A stretch of DNA of 64,000 nucleotides from Crocinitomix algicola (GCF_001661595.2 NZ_LYPF02000017.1:112707-176706), one strand, 5' to 3'; shown: positions 31,949-42,231, counted from the stretch's first letter. The notes: generated by a model from the sequence alone, not told the origin. Numbers and translations: made by a program.

Positions 31949-34081
31949 ATGGTTAAAAACTACCACATTTATCAATTTTTCTTGACAGTTATCATAATAT
32001 TCAGTTGTTTATGTTTAACAGCTCAAGAAGAGCATATGAACTGGCATTTTGGCAATGGTGCAGGATTAAATTTTAGTTCTGGAGATCCGGATACATTCGT
32101 TGGCAGCGAAATTGAAACTACTGAATCTTGTTACACTGTTAATGATAATGAAGGCAATGTTTTATTCTATACAAATGGATTAAAAGTGTGGGACGCTACA
32201 AATACCGTAATGCCTAATGGTTCGGATTTACTTGGTAACACAAGCGCACAATGTATAGTGTTACCTAGACCAGATAACCCAAATCGATATTTCATCTTAT
32301 CAACTGATGCCATTCGTTTTGATGGATTAACACCAAACGGCTTGGTTTATTCAGAAGTTGACATGACACTTAATGGAGGCTTGGGAGATATCATTCCGTC
32401 TGAAAAAAACGTTGTTTTAAGCGCTAGTGCTGGAGAATGGTTAACAGCTATTCCTCATGCCAATTGCACCGATACTTGGATTTTAACTCATGGTAAAAGT
32501 TTTAATAGTGTGTTGATGGCATTTGAACTTACTAGTGAGGGAATTAATCCTGTTCCTATTAATTCAGATTTGGGAATCGTTTATGAACCTGGTTATGAAG
32601 CATTAGGAATTATGCGACCTCATCCTGACGGGACAAAAGTAGTCATGACCCGACCAAAATTTTGGGCTGTTGTTGATTTATTTGATTTTGATAAAAGTAC
32701 CGGAATTGCATCTGGATTAACAAATCTATATACTGAAGAAGGCTTAAACCGGTCTTATGGTATTGAATTTTCTCGAAGCGGAAACGTTTTATACATCGGT
32801 CAGTTTGCGGAGAGCAAAATATTTCAATATGATATGCTTGCTGCTGACATTCCATCAACTCGAACGTTTATTGGAGAACTCACATCTGATGGCGAGATTG
32901 GTCAATTACAAATCGCTCCAAATGATAAAATTTATGTGAATTACAATATCTTTCCTTTTGGAGGAAATTTTCTAGGTGTTATTAATTCTCCTGAAACCAT
33001 AGGGCTAGGATGCGATTTTATTCAAAATGCAGTCAGTTTAGGTGCTGTCACTACAATTTATGGACTCCCTTGGTATTATTCGCCCGAATCCAACACAGAG
33101 TATTCGATAGATTTAGGAGCAGATACTGTTTTATGCGATGGCGAAGAATTGATGTTAACGCCGTCCTTAAGTATTGATGTTGAAGCGACGTTTGAATGGT
33201 CTGATGGCAGCACAGGAGAAACACTAAATACATCTGAACCCGGAACATATTGGGTAAATACACAAGCCGGGTCTTGTGCTGTTGTTTCCGACACAATCAA
33301 TATAGAAATCAGTGATGCCAGTATTGAATCGCTGGTAATTGACACAATTGGTTGCAGTCCCCTTGAAGTTAAATTAGAAGCATTGGTAAGCGGAGATATT
33401 GCCATGTGGAATTGGGAGACGGGAGATGGAACTATCGTTAACTCTCCTTCATCAATTTACACCTATAGCGAACCTGGCACATATACAATAGAACTCTCTG
33501 CCATTTCCGAGGAGAACTGCTTTCTTGTTGATCCAGACCCTATTGTTATCACTGTTCTGGAAAGTCCAGATGCTGACTTTACGCTTGAACCATCTGCTGT
33601 AGTCTTGGATGAATTAGTTCATATAACGGATAATTCTACCGGAAGTATTCTCACATGGGAATGGTTTTATCGTGATGAACTTATTAGCAATGATAACTCT
33701 TTTGATTGGGTTTTTGAAACCATTGAAAGGGATGTAATCAAGTTAGTCGTGACAAATTCAAACGGTTGTTCCGATAGTATTATTAAAAAGATCAATTTTG
33801 AAACGCAAGACATTATTTATATTCCAAATACATTTACTCCTAATGGAGATGGAAACAATGATTTGTTTCAAGTTGTCGATTATTATGGGATTGTCGATCG
33901 ATTTGATATTTACAATCGATGGGGTGAGCTCGTTTGGACATCAACCAGTAACACGAATGGTTGGGATGGTTCGTACAATGGAGTTTTAGCCCAAGATGGC
34001 GTTTATACCTGGAGAGTGATAACCACTGTTGATGAAACTGCAAAAAAAGAGTTGTTTGGACATGTTTTATTGTTGCGCTAG
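31949..34081 (+). CDS. secreted PKD-type protein with type B (CHU_C) sorting domain
   Basis: A signal peptide (to SCLCLTAQ) is followed by a propeller-like N-terminal half (residues 30-380), a PKD-like domain (EPGTYTIELSA region), and a C-terminal gliding-motility-associated domain (IYIPNTFTPNGDGNND, YNRWGELVW, DGVYTWRV). The C-terminal domain targets export by the type IX secretion system, so the protein should reach the cell surface. Length 710. It is divergent from the YafY-type gene. Confidence 0.88.
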   Translation: MVKNYHIYQFFLTVIIIFSCLCLTAQEEHMNWHFGNGAGLNFSSGDPDTFVGSEIETTESCYTVNDNEGNVLFYTNGLKVWDATNTVMPNGSDLLGNTSAQCIVLPRPDNPNRYFILSTDAIRFDGLTPNGLVYSEVDMTLNGGLGDIIPSEKNVVLSASAGEWLTAIPHANCTDTWILTHGKSFNSVLMAFELTSEGINPVPINSDLGIVYEPGYEALGIMRPHPDGTKVVMTRPKFWAVVDLFDFDKSTGIASGLTNLYTEEGLNRSYGIEFSRSGNVLYIGQFAESKIFQYDMLAADIPSTRTFIGELTSDGEIGQLQIAPNDKIYVNYNIFPFGGNFLGVINSPETIGLGCDFIQNAVSLGAVTTIYGLPWYYSPESNTEYSIDLGADTVLCDGEELMLTPSLSIDVEATFEWSDGSTGETLNTSEPGTYWVNTQAGSCAVVSDTINIEISDASIESLVIDTIGCSPLEVKLEALVSGDIAMWNWETGDGTIVNSPSSIYTYSEPGTYTIELSAISEENCFLVDPDPIVITVLESPDADFTLEPSAVVLDELVHITDNSTGSILTWEWFYRDELISNDNSFDWVFETIERDVIKLVVTNSNGCSDSIIKKINFETQDIIYIPNTFTPNGDGNNDLFQVVDYYGIVDRFDIYNRWGELVWTSTSNTNGWDGSYNGVLAQDGVYTWRVITTVDETAKKELFGHVLLLR

Positions 34082-34290
34082 CACATAATATCATTTTATA
34101 CACACACATTTCTGAAAGAATTCATCTTTCGATTCGATGCTATCAATTATTTAAAATTTAGACGAACTATAACCGTGCAACCTTTAATCAGCTACAGAAC
34201 TAAAATGTCTTGATTAGTTCTAACGTCGAGATATTGAATAAATTATTCAATATTTTATCCTTATTTTTGAATAATTCAAGCGGATGAAAC

Positions 34291-34872
34291 ATGAATGATC
34301 CTATCGATCAAATCAAAAAGGCAATTTCAAATTACATTGATGTAGACGATTTAGAGTGGGCCGATTATGCGCAAGATTTTAGCTTAAAATCTGTGAAAAA
34401 GAAAGAACTAATTCTTCAGCAAGGTCGCATCTGTAATACCGTTTTTTTTGTTAGAAAAGGTCTTTTACGTGTGTTCTTTGTAGATGCTAATGGTGAAGAA
34501 AAAACGTTTCATTTTTCGATGGAAAACACCTTTTCAGCCGACTATGAAAGCTTTTTGAAGAAAAAACCGTCTAATTATTCTATTCAAACACTCGAAGATT
34601 CAGAATTGATTTTAATGCCTTTTGAAATGTTACATCGAGGTTATGAGATTCTGAAAAACGGGGAAAAACTTGGGAGGTTACTAGCCGAGGAATACTTTTT
34701 CTTATTCAGTAGTAAAATACATGCTATTTACACCCAGTCCCCCATGGATCGTTACAATCAGCTTAATAAAGCCTATCCTAACTTATTACAGCGCGTACCT
34801 CAACATTATATCGCCTCATTCTTAAACATTAGTCCGGTACATCTTAGTCGACTAAAAAATCAATCCGCTTAA
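34291..34872 (+). CDS. Crp/Fnr family transcriptional regulator
   Basis: The cAMP-binding-like barrel (residues 25-115, LILQQGRICNTVFFVRKGLLRVFF) and a C-terminal helix-turn-helix (HYIASFLNISPVHLSRLKNQ) are evident in 193 residues. It is 70 bp before the SDR-ALDH pair on the same strand and may regulate it. Confidence 0.88.
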   Translation: MNDPIDQIKKAISNYIDVDDLEWADYAQDFSLKSVKKKELILQQGRICNTVFFVRKGLLRVFFVDANGEEKTFHFSMENTFSADYESFLKKKPSNYSIQTLEDSELILMPFEMLHRGYEILKNGEKLGRLLAEEYFFLFSSKIHAIYTQSPMDRYNQLNKAYPNLLQRVPQHYIASFLNISPVHLSRLKNQSA

Positions 34873-34942
34873 ATCATTAACATTTGTTATTGTCCTTACT
34901 TTGAATCACAAGTAATTTCGTATTTAAGTTCATTAAAACCAA

Positions 34943-35749
34943 ATGAAAAACTTAAAAGACAAAACAGCTTTAATCACTGGAGGTGCATCAGGCATTGGTA
35001 AAATAATGGCCAGATTACTCTTAAAAAAGGGAATGAAAGTGATTATTTGGGATATCGATAATCAGAAAATAAATGAGACCGTTAACGAACTTTCTACACA
35101 TGGTCAAATAAGCGGAAACTGTGTTGATGTCTCTAATAAATCACAAATTGAAGACACCTCAAAAGAGTTATCTAATAAAGGATTACAAGTCGACCTCTTG
35201 ATCAATAACGCCGGTATTGTAGTTGGTGAATATTTTCATCAACACAGTTCAAGCGATATAGAGAAAACAATAGCGATAAATACCATTGCACCGATGAATC
35301 TATCGTTAACATTTTTAGAAGGAATGATGGAACGAAACGAGGGTCATATTTGTAATATTGCTTCTTCGGCGAGTTTGGTTTCTAATCCTAAAATGGCGGT
35401 ATACGCAGCCAGTAAATGGGCCGTATTTGGATGGTCTGATAGTCTAAGGTTAGAGATGAAGCAACTCAAAAAAAACATAAAAGTAACCACAATATTACCT
35501 TATTATATAGACACGGGGATGTTTAGCGGTGTACAATCTAAAATTCCTATCTTAAAACCTGAATCAGCCGCACTTTCCATTATTAAAGCCATTGAAAAAA
35601 ATCGAAAAATTCTTTCGCTTCCTGGCTATATCTACCGAACAACTCGCATAGCTCAAGCGTTATTCCCTATACATTTCTTCGATTGGTTTGTCGGACAAGT
35701 TTTGGGAATATATAAGACAATGACAACCTTCACAGGACATAAAAAATAA
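34943..35749 (+). CDS. short-chain dehydrogenase/reductase
   Basis: The SDR signatures are clear: TGGASGIGK for NAD(P) binding (residues 10-18), NNAG and YAASK with the catalytic Tyr and Lys. The extra C-terminal hydrophobic tail is typical of membrane-associated SDRs acting on fatty alcohols or aldehydes. It is 4 bp upstream of an aldehyde dehydrogenase; together they would interconvert alcohol, aldehyde and acid (inference). Confidence 0.92.
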   Translation: MKNLKDKTALITGGASGIGKIMARLLLKKGMKVIIWDIDNQKINETVNELSTHGQISGNCVDVSNKSQIEDTSKELSNKGLQVDLLINNAGIVVGEYFHQHSSSDIEKTIAINTIAPMNLSLTFLEGMMERNEGHICNIASSASLVSNPKMAVYAASKWAVFGWSDSLRLEMKQLKKNIKVTTILPYYIDTGMFSGVQSKIPILKPESAALSIIKAIEKNRKILSLPGYIYRTTRIAQALFPIHFFDWFVGQVLGIYKTMTTFTGHKK

Positions 35750-35753
35750 CATC

Positions 35754-37130
35754 ATGCAAGAAACTTCCAAGCACACGATTGATACCTTATTACAGAAACA
35801 AAAATCTTTTTTTTCATCGGATCAAACCAAGTCTATTCCTTTTCGAATTGCTCAGCTGAAAAAATTAAAAAAGATGGTTTTATCCAATCAAAATTTAATC
35901 GAAGAAGCCTTGTGGAACGATTTACATAAATCGCCTGAGGAAGCTTATTTAACGGAAATTAGTTTGGTAACAGGTGAAATTGATTATCACCTAAAACGAC
36001 TCAAAAAATGGGCTCGCCCAACTCGAGTTAAAACACCGATTCATTTATTTCCGTCGAGCAGTAAAATTATTCATGAACCGCTAGGAACAGCATTAATACT
36101 TGCCCCATGGAACTATCCTTTTCAATTGTTAATCAATCCATTAATAGGCTCAATTTCCGCAGGCTGTACAAGTATCATTAAACCTTCGCCTGACACACCA
36201 AACGTAGCGAGGGTTATCGAAAAAATCATAGAAAAAACTTTTGAAGATTCTTACATTGCCGTTGTACAAGGCGGAAAAGAAACAAATACAATATTATTTC
36301 ATGAAGCTTTTGATATTATCTTCTTTACCGGAAGTCCAAGAGTAGGAAAAGTTGTGATGGAAGCCGCTTCAAAAAAATTAACTCCTGTAGTCCTAGAATT
36401 AGGAGGGAAAAGTCCGTGCATTGTTGACGCCGATGCCAATATAAAAGTAGCAGCTAAACGAATTGCGTGGGGAAAATTAATCAATGCTGGGCAAACGTGC
36501 ATTGCGCCAGATTATCTGTTTGCGCATCAAGACATCAAAGATGAATTATTGGATGAAATTGCCAAAAATTTCGTAGAAATGTATGGAAATGATGTAAAAA
36601 ACAGTCGCTTTTATCCAAGAATTGTGAATAATAGAGCAGTTGACCGTTTAAGCAAACTTATGAATGAAGGTAAAATTCACACGGGTGGAGAAATTGATGA
36701 GAAACAAAAATATATTGCTCCAACCATTATTGATAATGTTCTTCCTGAACATCCAATCATGCAAGAAGAAATCTTTGGTCCCATATTACCCGTGCTCACT
36801 TTTAGTAAGATTAATCAAGTGACTGATTATGTTAATTCGCATGAAAAACCCTTGGCATTTTATTACTTCGGAACCAATAATCAAGCTAAAAATGTACTCA
36901 AAAAAACATCCTCTGGAGGAGCTTGTATCAATGACACATTAATGCACATTGTTAACCATAATCTTCCTTTTGGAGGAGTTGGTAATAGTGGAATGGGAAA
37001 ATATCATGGGAAAGAAAGTTTTGAAGTATTTAGTAATAGACGAAGTATCATTACTACACCAACTTGGTTAGATCTTCCTGTAAGATATGCACCATTCAAA
37101 TACTTTAAATGGGTGAAGAAAATTATTTAA
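35754..37130 (+). CDS. aldehyde dehydrogenase (fatty aldehyde type)
   Basis: The 458 residues match ALDH class 3: APWNYPFQLL cofactor site, LELGGKSPC with the general base Glu, and GQTCIAPDY with the nucleophilic Cys. Class 3 ALDHs oxidise fatty or aromatic aldehydes. It directly follows the SDR gene, forming a clear two-gene operon. Length is standard. Confidence 0.93.
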   Translation: MQETSKHTIDTLLQKQKSFFSSDQTKSIPFRIAQLKKLKKMVLSNQNLIEEALWNDLHKSPEEAYLTEISLVTGEIDYHLKRLKKWARPTRVKTPIHLFPSSSKIIHEPLGTALILAPWNYPFQLLINPLIGSISAGCTSIIKPSPDTPNVARVIEKIIEKTFEDSYIAVVQGGKETNTILFHEAFDIIFFTGSPRVGKVVMEAASKKLTPVVLELGGKSPCIVDADANIKVAAKRIAWGKLINAGQTCIAPDYLFAHQDIKDELLDEIAKNFVEMYGNDVKNSRFYPRIVNNRAVDRLSKLMNEGKIHTGGEIDEKQKYIAPTIIDNVLPEHPIMQEEIFGPILPVLTFSKINQVTDYVNSHEKPLAFYYFGTNNQAKNVLKKTSSGGACINDTLMHIVNHNLPFGGVGNSGMGKYHGKESFEVFSNRRSIITTPTWLDLPVRYAPFKYFKWVKKII

Positions 37131-37380
37131 ATTTTTGACCTCTTATAAAACAGTCCAGCAAAAGATAAACTGACCCAAACCTTTAATCTTCAATATAGTA
37201 CTGTTTCCTTCAACAATTTGTTAAAAAGAACTTACACTTCCTTAACTTCTCAAAACTGTTGTGAAGATTATACATAGCTTCGTTCTTACGAATTAGTAAT
37301 TACATATTCTTTTATTAAAAGTCAGAATATTGCTGAACAAGACTTAAAATTTGAAGTAAGCGTAACATATTTGTAATAGA

Positions 37381-38274
37381 ATGAAAATAATTTTAAAATT
37401 TATCGTTGGCTTGATGCTTTCTACATCAACAGCTTTGATTGCTCAGGACCAAAAATCTAAACTTAAAGAATGGGGTGATACAGAACTTACTTGTTTTGGA
37501 AACAATTGTAATTCAACTGAAAACTATAAATTATCTCTCCATGAAATTGACGATCCTTATATGTGGTATGCGCAAATAAGTAGTCAATATCGCACGGCTA
37601 ATTATTATGCCGTACCAGAACAACAGCCCTATCCAATTTTTTTGACGAAAGGAACAGATTGGGGAGATGATAAAATGATCTACTTTCTAAATTTTACAAG
37701 TCAAGGAGGTAATTATTATAATAAATCAATCCTTATAATTGATGATTTACTTTATGTGATTGAAGAAGAACAAAATCATTCATGGAAAGCGCATCAAATT
37801 TTTTCAAAAGACAATTACAAAGGGGTCAAAGGAATGATTGCCAAGGAAAAAAAGATCAAGGAGTTGGCGCAAATTGACCACGATAAAATTGTAAATGATT
37901 ACATCAATAGTCAAAAAGAAATATTATCCGCTAAAACACCCGAATATAAAGCTAAAAACCAGGAGTATTACGATAGATTTAAGCTTGAAAAAGGGTGGGC
38001 AAATCAAGATATTTCTGATAGTTATGAAATTCTTAAAGAACAACGAATTACCAATGTTGTACGTGTAAAAAACAACAAAGCTAATACCGTTTTTATTGGG
38101 TTTGATGGTCCGGGTTCTATTCCAAATAGCAAATTAAAACCAGGTGATGAAATAACAATTGAATGTAATTTAGCTGATATTTATTTGTTTTTATCTAATG
38201 ATAGTAATAGAGAACCAGTTAAATTTTTGTTTACTCCTGAAGATTGGTGTGGTAAGCAATATATTATTAACTAG
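37381..38274 (+). CDS. secreted protein of unknown function
   Basis: A signal peptide (MKIILKFIVGLMLSTSTALIAQ) is followed by 275 residues with no recognised domain. A CxxxxC pair (CFGNNCNS) stands near the start of the mature chain and a helical, lysine-rich middle region before a beta-rich end. It is followed by two terminator hairpins. Confidence 0.7.
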   Translation: MKIILKFIVGLMLSTSTALIAQDQKSKLKEWGDTELTCFGNNCNSTENYKLSLHEIDDPYMWYAQISSQYRTANYYAVPEQQPYPIFLTKGTDWGDDKMIYFLNFTSQGGNYYNKSILIIDDLLYVIEEEQNHSWKAHQIFSKDNYKGVKGMIAKEKKIKELAQIDHDKIVNDYINSQKEILSAKTPEYKAKNQEYYDRFKLEKGWANQDISDSYEILKEQRITNVVRVKNNKANTVFIGFDGPGSIPNSKLKPGDEITIECNLADIYLFLSNDSNREPVKFLFTPEDWCGKQYIIN

Positions 38275-38287
38275 AAGGTAAGCCACA

Positions 38288-38318
38288 ATAGGTTAATCAA
38301 AAAGTAACCTATTTTTTT
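38288..38318 (+). terminator. rho-independent terminator
   Basis: ATAGGTTA and TAACCTAT pair and are followed by a T run, 14 bp after the stop of the secreted-protein gene. Confidence 0.8.
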
Positions 38319-38326
38319 CATAATAA

Positions 38327-38358
38327 GGGGAGTCGAAAATTCGACTTCCTTTTTTTAT
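38327..38358. terminator. second hairpin, possible bidirectional terminator
   Basis: GAGTCGA and TCGACTTC pair around a 4-base loop and are followed by a T run. The site stands between convergent transcripts (the secreted-protein gene from the left, the flavin reductase gene from the right). Confidence 0.65.
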
Positions 38359-38395
38359 TTGACGGATGCACTAATTCTTCGTTCAATTGAATAAA

Positions 38396-38947
38396 TTAAT
38401 GCTTCTCTTTAATCAATAAATCAACTAACAAACCGAGTTTTGTTTTGTAGTGCCCATTTAATTCGCCTCTTTCATCAAATAGATCTGCATATTGCATGGG
38501 AACGCTGAAAGGGAGCGTCCAAGCACGAAGGGCTTTAGCCACTTGATCCATTGCATTAATACCGTTTACCCCGTGCATTCCACCTGCCCAGCAAACAAAT
38601 CCAACTAAACTTCCTTCTAAATAAGTGTTAGGCAAATCATTTCCGTATTCAAGCCAATCTAAACAGTTTTTCATCACCCCTGTCATGCTCCCATGATACA
38701 AAGGCGTTAACCATAATTGTAGATCTGAACTCCGAAATAAATGGTTCATTTCATTAACTGATTGGGGAATTTCCGCCGGGTTTAATTCAAATAATGGAAT
38801 GTCTGCATCTCCAATATTAAATTGAATAACTTCAACATTTTTTGCAGCTAATGCTGCTGTTATAAAACCACTTACCTTACCAGAAGCTGACTTTGAACTG
38901 TACTCTGGTGAACCATTAAAAATTAAAACCTTCATTTTCTTTTCCAA
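38396..38947 (-). CDS. NADPH-dependent FMN reductase-like protein
   Basis: The flavodoxin-like fold opens KVLIFNGSPEYSSKS, binding FMN phosphate, and PLYHGSMTGVMKN, the usual signature PxYxxxxxxxLKN. The 183 residues are the family length. Such proteins reduce flavins, quinones or azo dyes. The gene overlaps the DUF2480 gene by 16 bp; the two should be co-translated. Confidence 0.88.
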   Translation of the reverse strand: MEKKMKVLIFNGSPEYSSKSASGKVSGFITAALAAKNVEVIQFNIGDADIPLFELNPAEIPQSVNEMNHLFRSSDLQLWLTPLYHGSMTGVMKNCLDWLEYGNDLPNTYLEGSLVGFVCWAGGMHGVNGINAMDQVAKALRAWTLPFSVPMQYADLFDERGELNGHYKTKLGLLVDLLIKEKH

Positions 38948-39435
38948 ATTACTTTCGGTAAACCAACCTCTCCATACATTAGCGTTTTTACAATCGGTTG
39001 TAGTGTTTTGCTAATTTGCAAATAAATTGCTGGCGGTATTCCTGGTCGAGCGATGATAACAACCTTCTTATCTTTATAAGCGTCAAAATTAAGTTTTTGC
39101 AATTGGTTTTCCCAGTCTTTTATTATGGAATCATGTTTACGAGCAAAAGAAAGTTCTTTTACAACACCATTTAATTCACAAGTCATAAACATATACACCC
39201 ATGAAGGAATTATTGCGTCAGTCGAACAAAAAAGGGCGAGTTTTTTATTTTTAAATTGGTTCCAATCGAATTTTGCAACCTTCGATTTGAATTCTTTTTC
39301 TCTAACTACCAGCCCTTGAAATAAAAAACTAGCAAAATCGAACTCTTCCCATTCATTCCCCTTTAAAATTTCAGCTAAATCAATAGAGACTATTCCTGTT
39401 TTAGCAAGTTTGGTATTTACATTTAGTGTATTCAT
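38932..39435 (-). CDS. DUF2480 family protein
   Basis: The pattern FLFQGLVVREKEFK, DAIIPSWVYMFM and GEVGLPKVIWK fits DUF2480, a small cytoplasmic family restricted to Bacteroidota. Function is unknown. The pairing with the FMN reductase gene and superoxide dismutase upstream suggests a redox role, by context only. Confidence 0.8.
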   Translation of the reverse strand: MNTLNVNTKLAKTGIVSIDLAEILKGNEWEEFDFASFLFQGLVVREKEFKSKVAKFDWNQFKNKKLALFCSTDAIIPSWVYMFMTCELNGVVKELSFARKHDSIIKDWENQLQKLNFDAYKDKKVVIIARPGIPPAIYLQISKTLQPIVKTLMYGEVGLPKVIWKRK

Positions 39436-39499
39436 TCGATTCTAAAATAAAAGAAGAAGCACTGACCTGTACTCCTTCTTTTGAACTAATCATTATTTA

Positions 39500-40126
39500 T
39501 TATTTGCCTATCTTTCCCAAAGCCTCTTCATATCGTTTTTCTACGGCCTCCCAATCTAAAACATTCCAAAATGCTTCTAAATAATCTGGTCTTCGGTTTT
39601 GATACTTTAAATAATATGCATGCTCCCATACATCAACTCCAAGAATTGGATATCCTTGACTTGTAGGGTTAGTGTCCATTAATGGATTGTCCTGATTCGC
39701 TGTTGATGTAACTCCAATAGCACCGTTATAATTGACAAATAACCAGGCCCATCCGGATCCAAATCGGGAACTTCCAGCTTTATTCAAAACTGCTTTAAAA
39801 GATTCTAAACTTCCAAACTGATTATTGATTTCCGCAGCTAACTTACCTGTTGGCTCCTTTTTTGGATTAGGCGATAAAATCGACCAGAACAATGAATGAT
39901 TATAATGCCCACCACCGTTGTTACGGACAGCTACTCCATGGTTGCTAATTGCTTTTAAAATATCCTCTAATGACTCATTCTCAAATGCAGTACCTTCCAA
40001 TGCATTATTCAAATTATTCACATAGCCTTGATGGTGCTTTTGGTGGTGAATCGTCATTGTTTCTTTATCAAAATGTGGCTCCAATGCATCAACGGCATAA
40101 GGTAGCGCTGGTAGTGTATATTTCAT
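39500..40126 (-). CDS. sod: superoxide dismutase (Fe/Mn)
   Basis: The 208-residue protein matches Fe/Mn SOD: the first ligand His27 in the HHQKHH segment, NHSLFW, and [15 protein letters not shown] with the last two ligands. It converts superoxide to hydrogen peroxide in the cytoplasm. Metal choice cannot be decided by eye. It is divergent from the SufR-like regulator; a promoter and a perfect palindrome lie between (40158-40206), so iron-sulfur status may control it. Confidence 0.95.
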   Translation of the reverse strand: MKYTLPALPYAVDALEPHFDKETMTIHHQKHHQGYVNNLNNALEGTAFENESLEDILKAISNHGVAVRNNGGGHYNHSLFWSILSPNPKKEPTGKLAAEINNQFGSLESFKAVLNKAGSSRFGSGWAWLFVNYNGAIGVTSTANQDNPLMDTNPTSQGYPILGVDVWEHAYYLKYQNRRPDYLEAFWNVLDWEAVEKRYEEALGKIGK

Positions 40127-40157
40127 ATTTGAATTATTTATAGTGTTAATTTGAGAA

Positions 40158-40188
40158 CAAAATTAATCGAGAATTTTTAATAAAACAA
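40158..40188 (-). promoter_or_regulatory. promoter of the superoxide dismutase gene
   Basis: On the minus strand, TTG (40188-40186) and TAATTTTG (40165-40158) stand 20 bp apart, a good Bacteroidota -33/-7 promoter. The -33 falls inside the left arm of the palindrome 40179-40206, so bound regulator would block the polymerase. Confidence 0.6.
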
Positions 40189-40206
40189 GTAAAAACTTGT
40201 TTTATT
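40179..40206. promoter_or_regulatory. 12-bp perfect palindrome, candidate SufR-like operator
   Basis: AATAAAACAAGT and ACTTGTTTTATT pair around AAAA. The same AATAAAACAAGT half occurs again at 40312 at the start of the regulator gene. It lies between sod and the regulator, as expected for a divergent regulated pair. Confidence 0.65.
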
Positions 40207-40299
40207 TAGATTTTGCTTTTTCAACTTCTATCATGCCAAACGCTAGTAAAGCGTAATAAAAACAATATTATAAGCTGTTAACAGAAAGATTTCGTAAAT

Positions 40300-40956
40300 T
40301 TGTTATTGGATAATAAAACAAGTATTTTGAAGCAAAAAGAAATCCGTCAGCAAATATTACACTTCATTAAAACTGAGCATGAAGTGACTGCCGGTTTATT
40401 GTCCGAAAAATTAGGGGTCACGAAAGAAGGCGCTCGTTTACATTTGGTCAAGCTTGTCAAATTAGGATATATCGAAAAGTCTGCCATTAGTCAAGGAGTT
40501 GGTCGACCAAAAACAATTTATAATTTAACTGAAAAAGGTGAACAAGAATTTCCTGACGCTCATGCGCAAATTACTGTTGAATTATTAAATTCTGTCAAAC
40601 GACTATTAGGTGACAATGCGCTTGAATTGCTAATATCTGACAAAGAAAAAGAAACTTTCAATCGGTATCAAAAACATTTGGCAACATGCGACACGTTAGA
40701 GTCTAAACTAGAAATGTTAGCGAAATTACGGACTCAAGAAGGTTATATGGCCCAATGGGAAAAACAAGAAGATGAGTTCTACCTTATCGAAAATCATTGT
40801 CCTATTTGTGCTGCTGCAACCACATGCCAAGGGTTTTGTCGTGCCGAACTCAAAAACTTCAAGCAATTAATCGGCAACAGCTATCAAGTTGAACGGATCA
40901 AACATATTGTTTCTGGGGGTCAACGTTGTGTTTATCGCATTACGGAAAAAGTCTAA
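40300..40956 (+). CDS. SufR-like iron-sulfur transcriptional regulator
   Basis: An N-terminal winged helix (VTAGLLSEKLGVTKEGARLHLVKL) is followed by a dimer region and a C-terminal cysteine cluster: Cys167, Cys170, Cys176, Cys180 and Cys210. The pattern ENHCPICAAA...CRAELK...RC matches SufR-type regulators, which use a 4Fe-4S cluster to sense iron and oxidative stress. The start is unclear: TTG 40300 and TTG 40327 are possible and no ATG exists. A TAAATTTG (40295-40302) overlaps the first, favouring the later start or a leaderless message. Confidence 0.85.
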   Translation: MLLDNKTSILKQKEIRQQILHFIKTEHEVTAGLLSEKLGVTKEGARLHLVKLVKLGYIEKSAISQGVGRPKTIYNLTEKGEQEFPDAHAQITVELLNSVKRLLGDNALELLISDKEKETFNRYQKHLATCDTLESKLEMLAKLRTQEGYMAQWEKQEDEFYLIENHCPICAAATTCQGFCRAELKNFKQLIGNSYQVERIKHIVSGGQRCVYRITEKV

Positions 40957-40992
40957 GCTCTTTTACATAAAGAAGACGAAAACAACGTAAAA

Positions 40993-42090
40993 TTACTCGT
41001 AAAATGCTTTACCTAATCGTCTAGCCAAGTACAAATAAGGATGGTGGAAATGGTGAGAGAAAATTGCTTCCGGATTATTCGGAAATTTATCATAATAGTT
41101 TTGGTCAGGAGTTAACACAATTGTAATTCCGGTCCGGACATAATTATTACTTTCAACATAATCTGGCACACTCAACCCTTCTAATTTATTTGCAACTAAT
41201 TTGTTGGCCATTTTCCCGAGATATTTCTCATAATTTTTCTGTGCTTTTTTTGTAGGCTTATCTAGCTTTTTATAAATTCTTTTCATCACAACACGTGCAG
41301 GCAATTTCTGTTTTTTTATAATTTGATCAACATTCACAAAAGGATTTACAGTATTAAAATCATTCAACGTTTGAATTGACATTGGGACTTCTGGAACCCA
41401 ATCTGCACTGTTCACTACGTTGAATCCCCAACCGTTTTGGGTCATAGCCTCATAAGTATAAGCAAAGTATAAATTTCCGGGTTTTGGAGCAGCACTACAA
41501 TACGTCTTAAACTTAAGGTCACTCGGTAGATTTCCTAATAATTGTTGCCGTCGGAGATGTGCAGTTAATAAATAGGCAATCGCTCCACCTTGGCTATGTC
41601 CCGTAATCAAAAAATCCTTAGTTCCTTTTTCATAAAGTGAGTCAATTTTTGGCTGAATATCACGAATTAAATACGCTAATCCAACAGCCCAACCAACATG
41701 CACAGCTGCTTTTGGATCAGCTGATAAATCATACTCAAATTCTTTATTGCCTTCTATTATTATGGTTCCTTTAGCCGGAATCATAGCAGCATAAAAATTC
41801 TCTAACCAACTTTCAGGTTTTTCTGTAGTTCCTCTTAAACTTATAGAAGCAATATTTTCTGAATTCAACCAAAGATCCCATGAATTGTCTAAACCTATAT
41901 TCTCAGATTGATAAATCATTTCAAAAGATTTAGGACGGTCAAATTCTGATGCATAAGAGCTGTCTTTCACTGACTGAACTGATATTAACATTTGTTCTAT
42001 ATACTCATTGCGATCAAAACCTGGTTTTAGACCTTGCGTAAACCCTACTAAACCAGCTGCAATAAGATATAAAAATCCGAAATATTTCAT
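40993..42090 (-). CDS. class 3 lipase-like secreted hydrolase
   Basis: A signal peptide precedes a fungal-lipase-like (class 3) domain with the nucleophile elbow GHSQGGA. The later DWVPE region and HHFHHPYLY end probably hold Asp and His of the catalytic triad. Length 365. The product should be exported and hydrolyse lipids or esters; the substrate is unknown. No other gene of its operon is evident. Confidence 0.8.
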   Translation of the reverse strand: MKYFGFLYLIAAGLVGFTQGLKPGFDRNEYIEQMLISVQSVKDSSYASEFDRPKSFEMIYQSENIGLDNSWDLWLNSENIASISLRGTTEKPESWLENFYAAMIPAKGTIIIEGNKEFEYDLSADPKAAVHVGWAVGLAYLIRDIQPKIDSLYEKGTKDFLITGHSQGGAIAYLLTAHLRRQQLLGNLPSDLKFKTYCSAAPKPGNLYFAYTYEAMTQNGWGFNVVNSADWVPEVPMSIQTLNDFNTVNPFVNVDQIIKKQKLPARVVMKRIYKKLDKPTKKAQKNYEKYLGKMANKLVANKLEGLSVPDYVESNNYVRTGITIVLTPDQNYYDKFPNNPEAIFSHHFHHPYLYLARRLGKAFYE

Positions 42091-42231
42091 GTGTACTAAT
42101 GTTTATCTTTCTATACGATAAACATTAGCATTATGTTCCAGTGGTTGATTCTTAAATAAGAAAGATCTTCTTACCCGTATGTGTTCAAAAGATTGTTTTC
42201 GTAAATGATTAAATCATCACTAAAACTTGTT

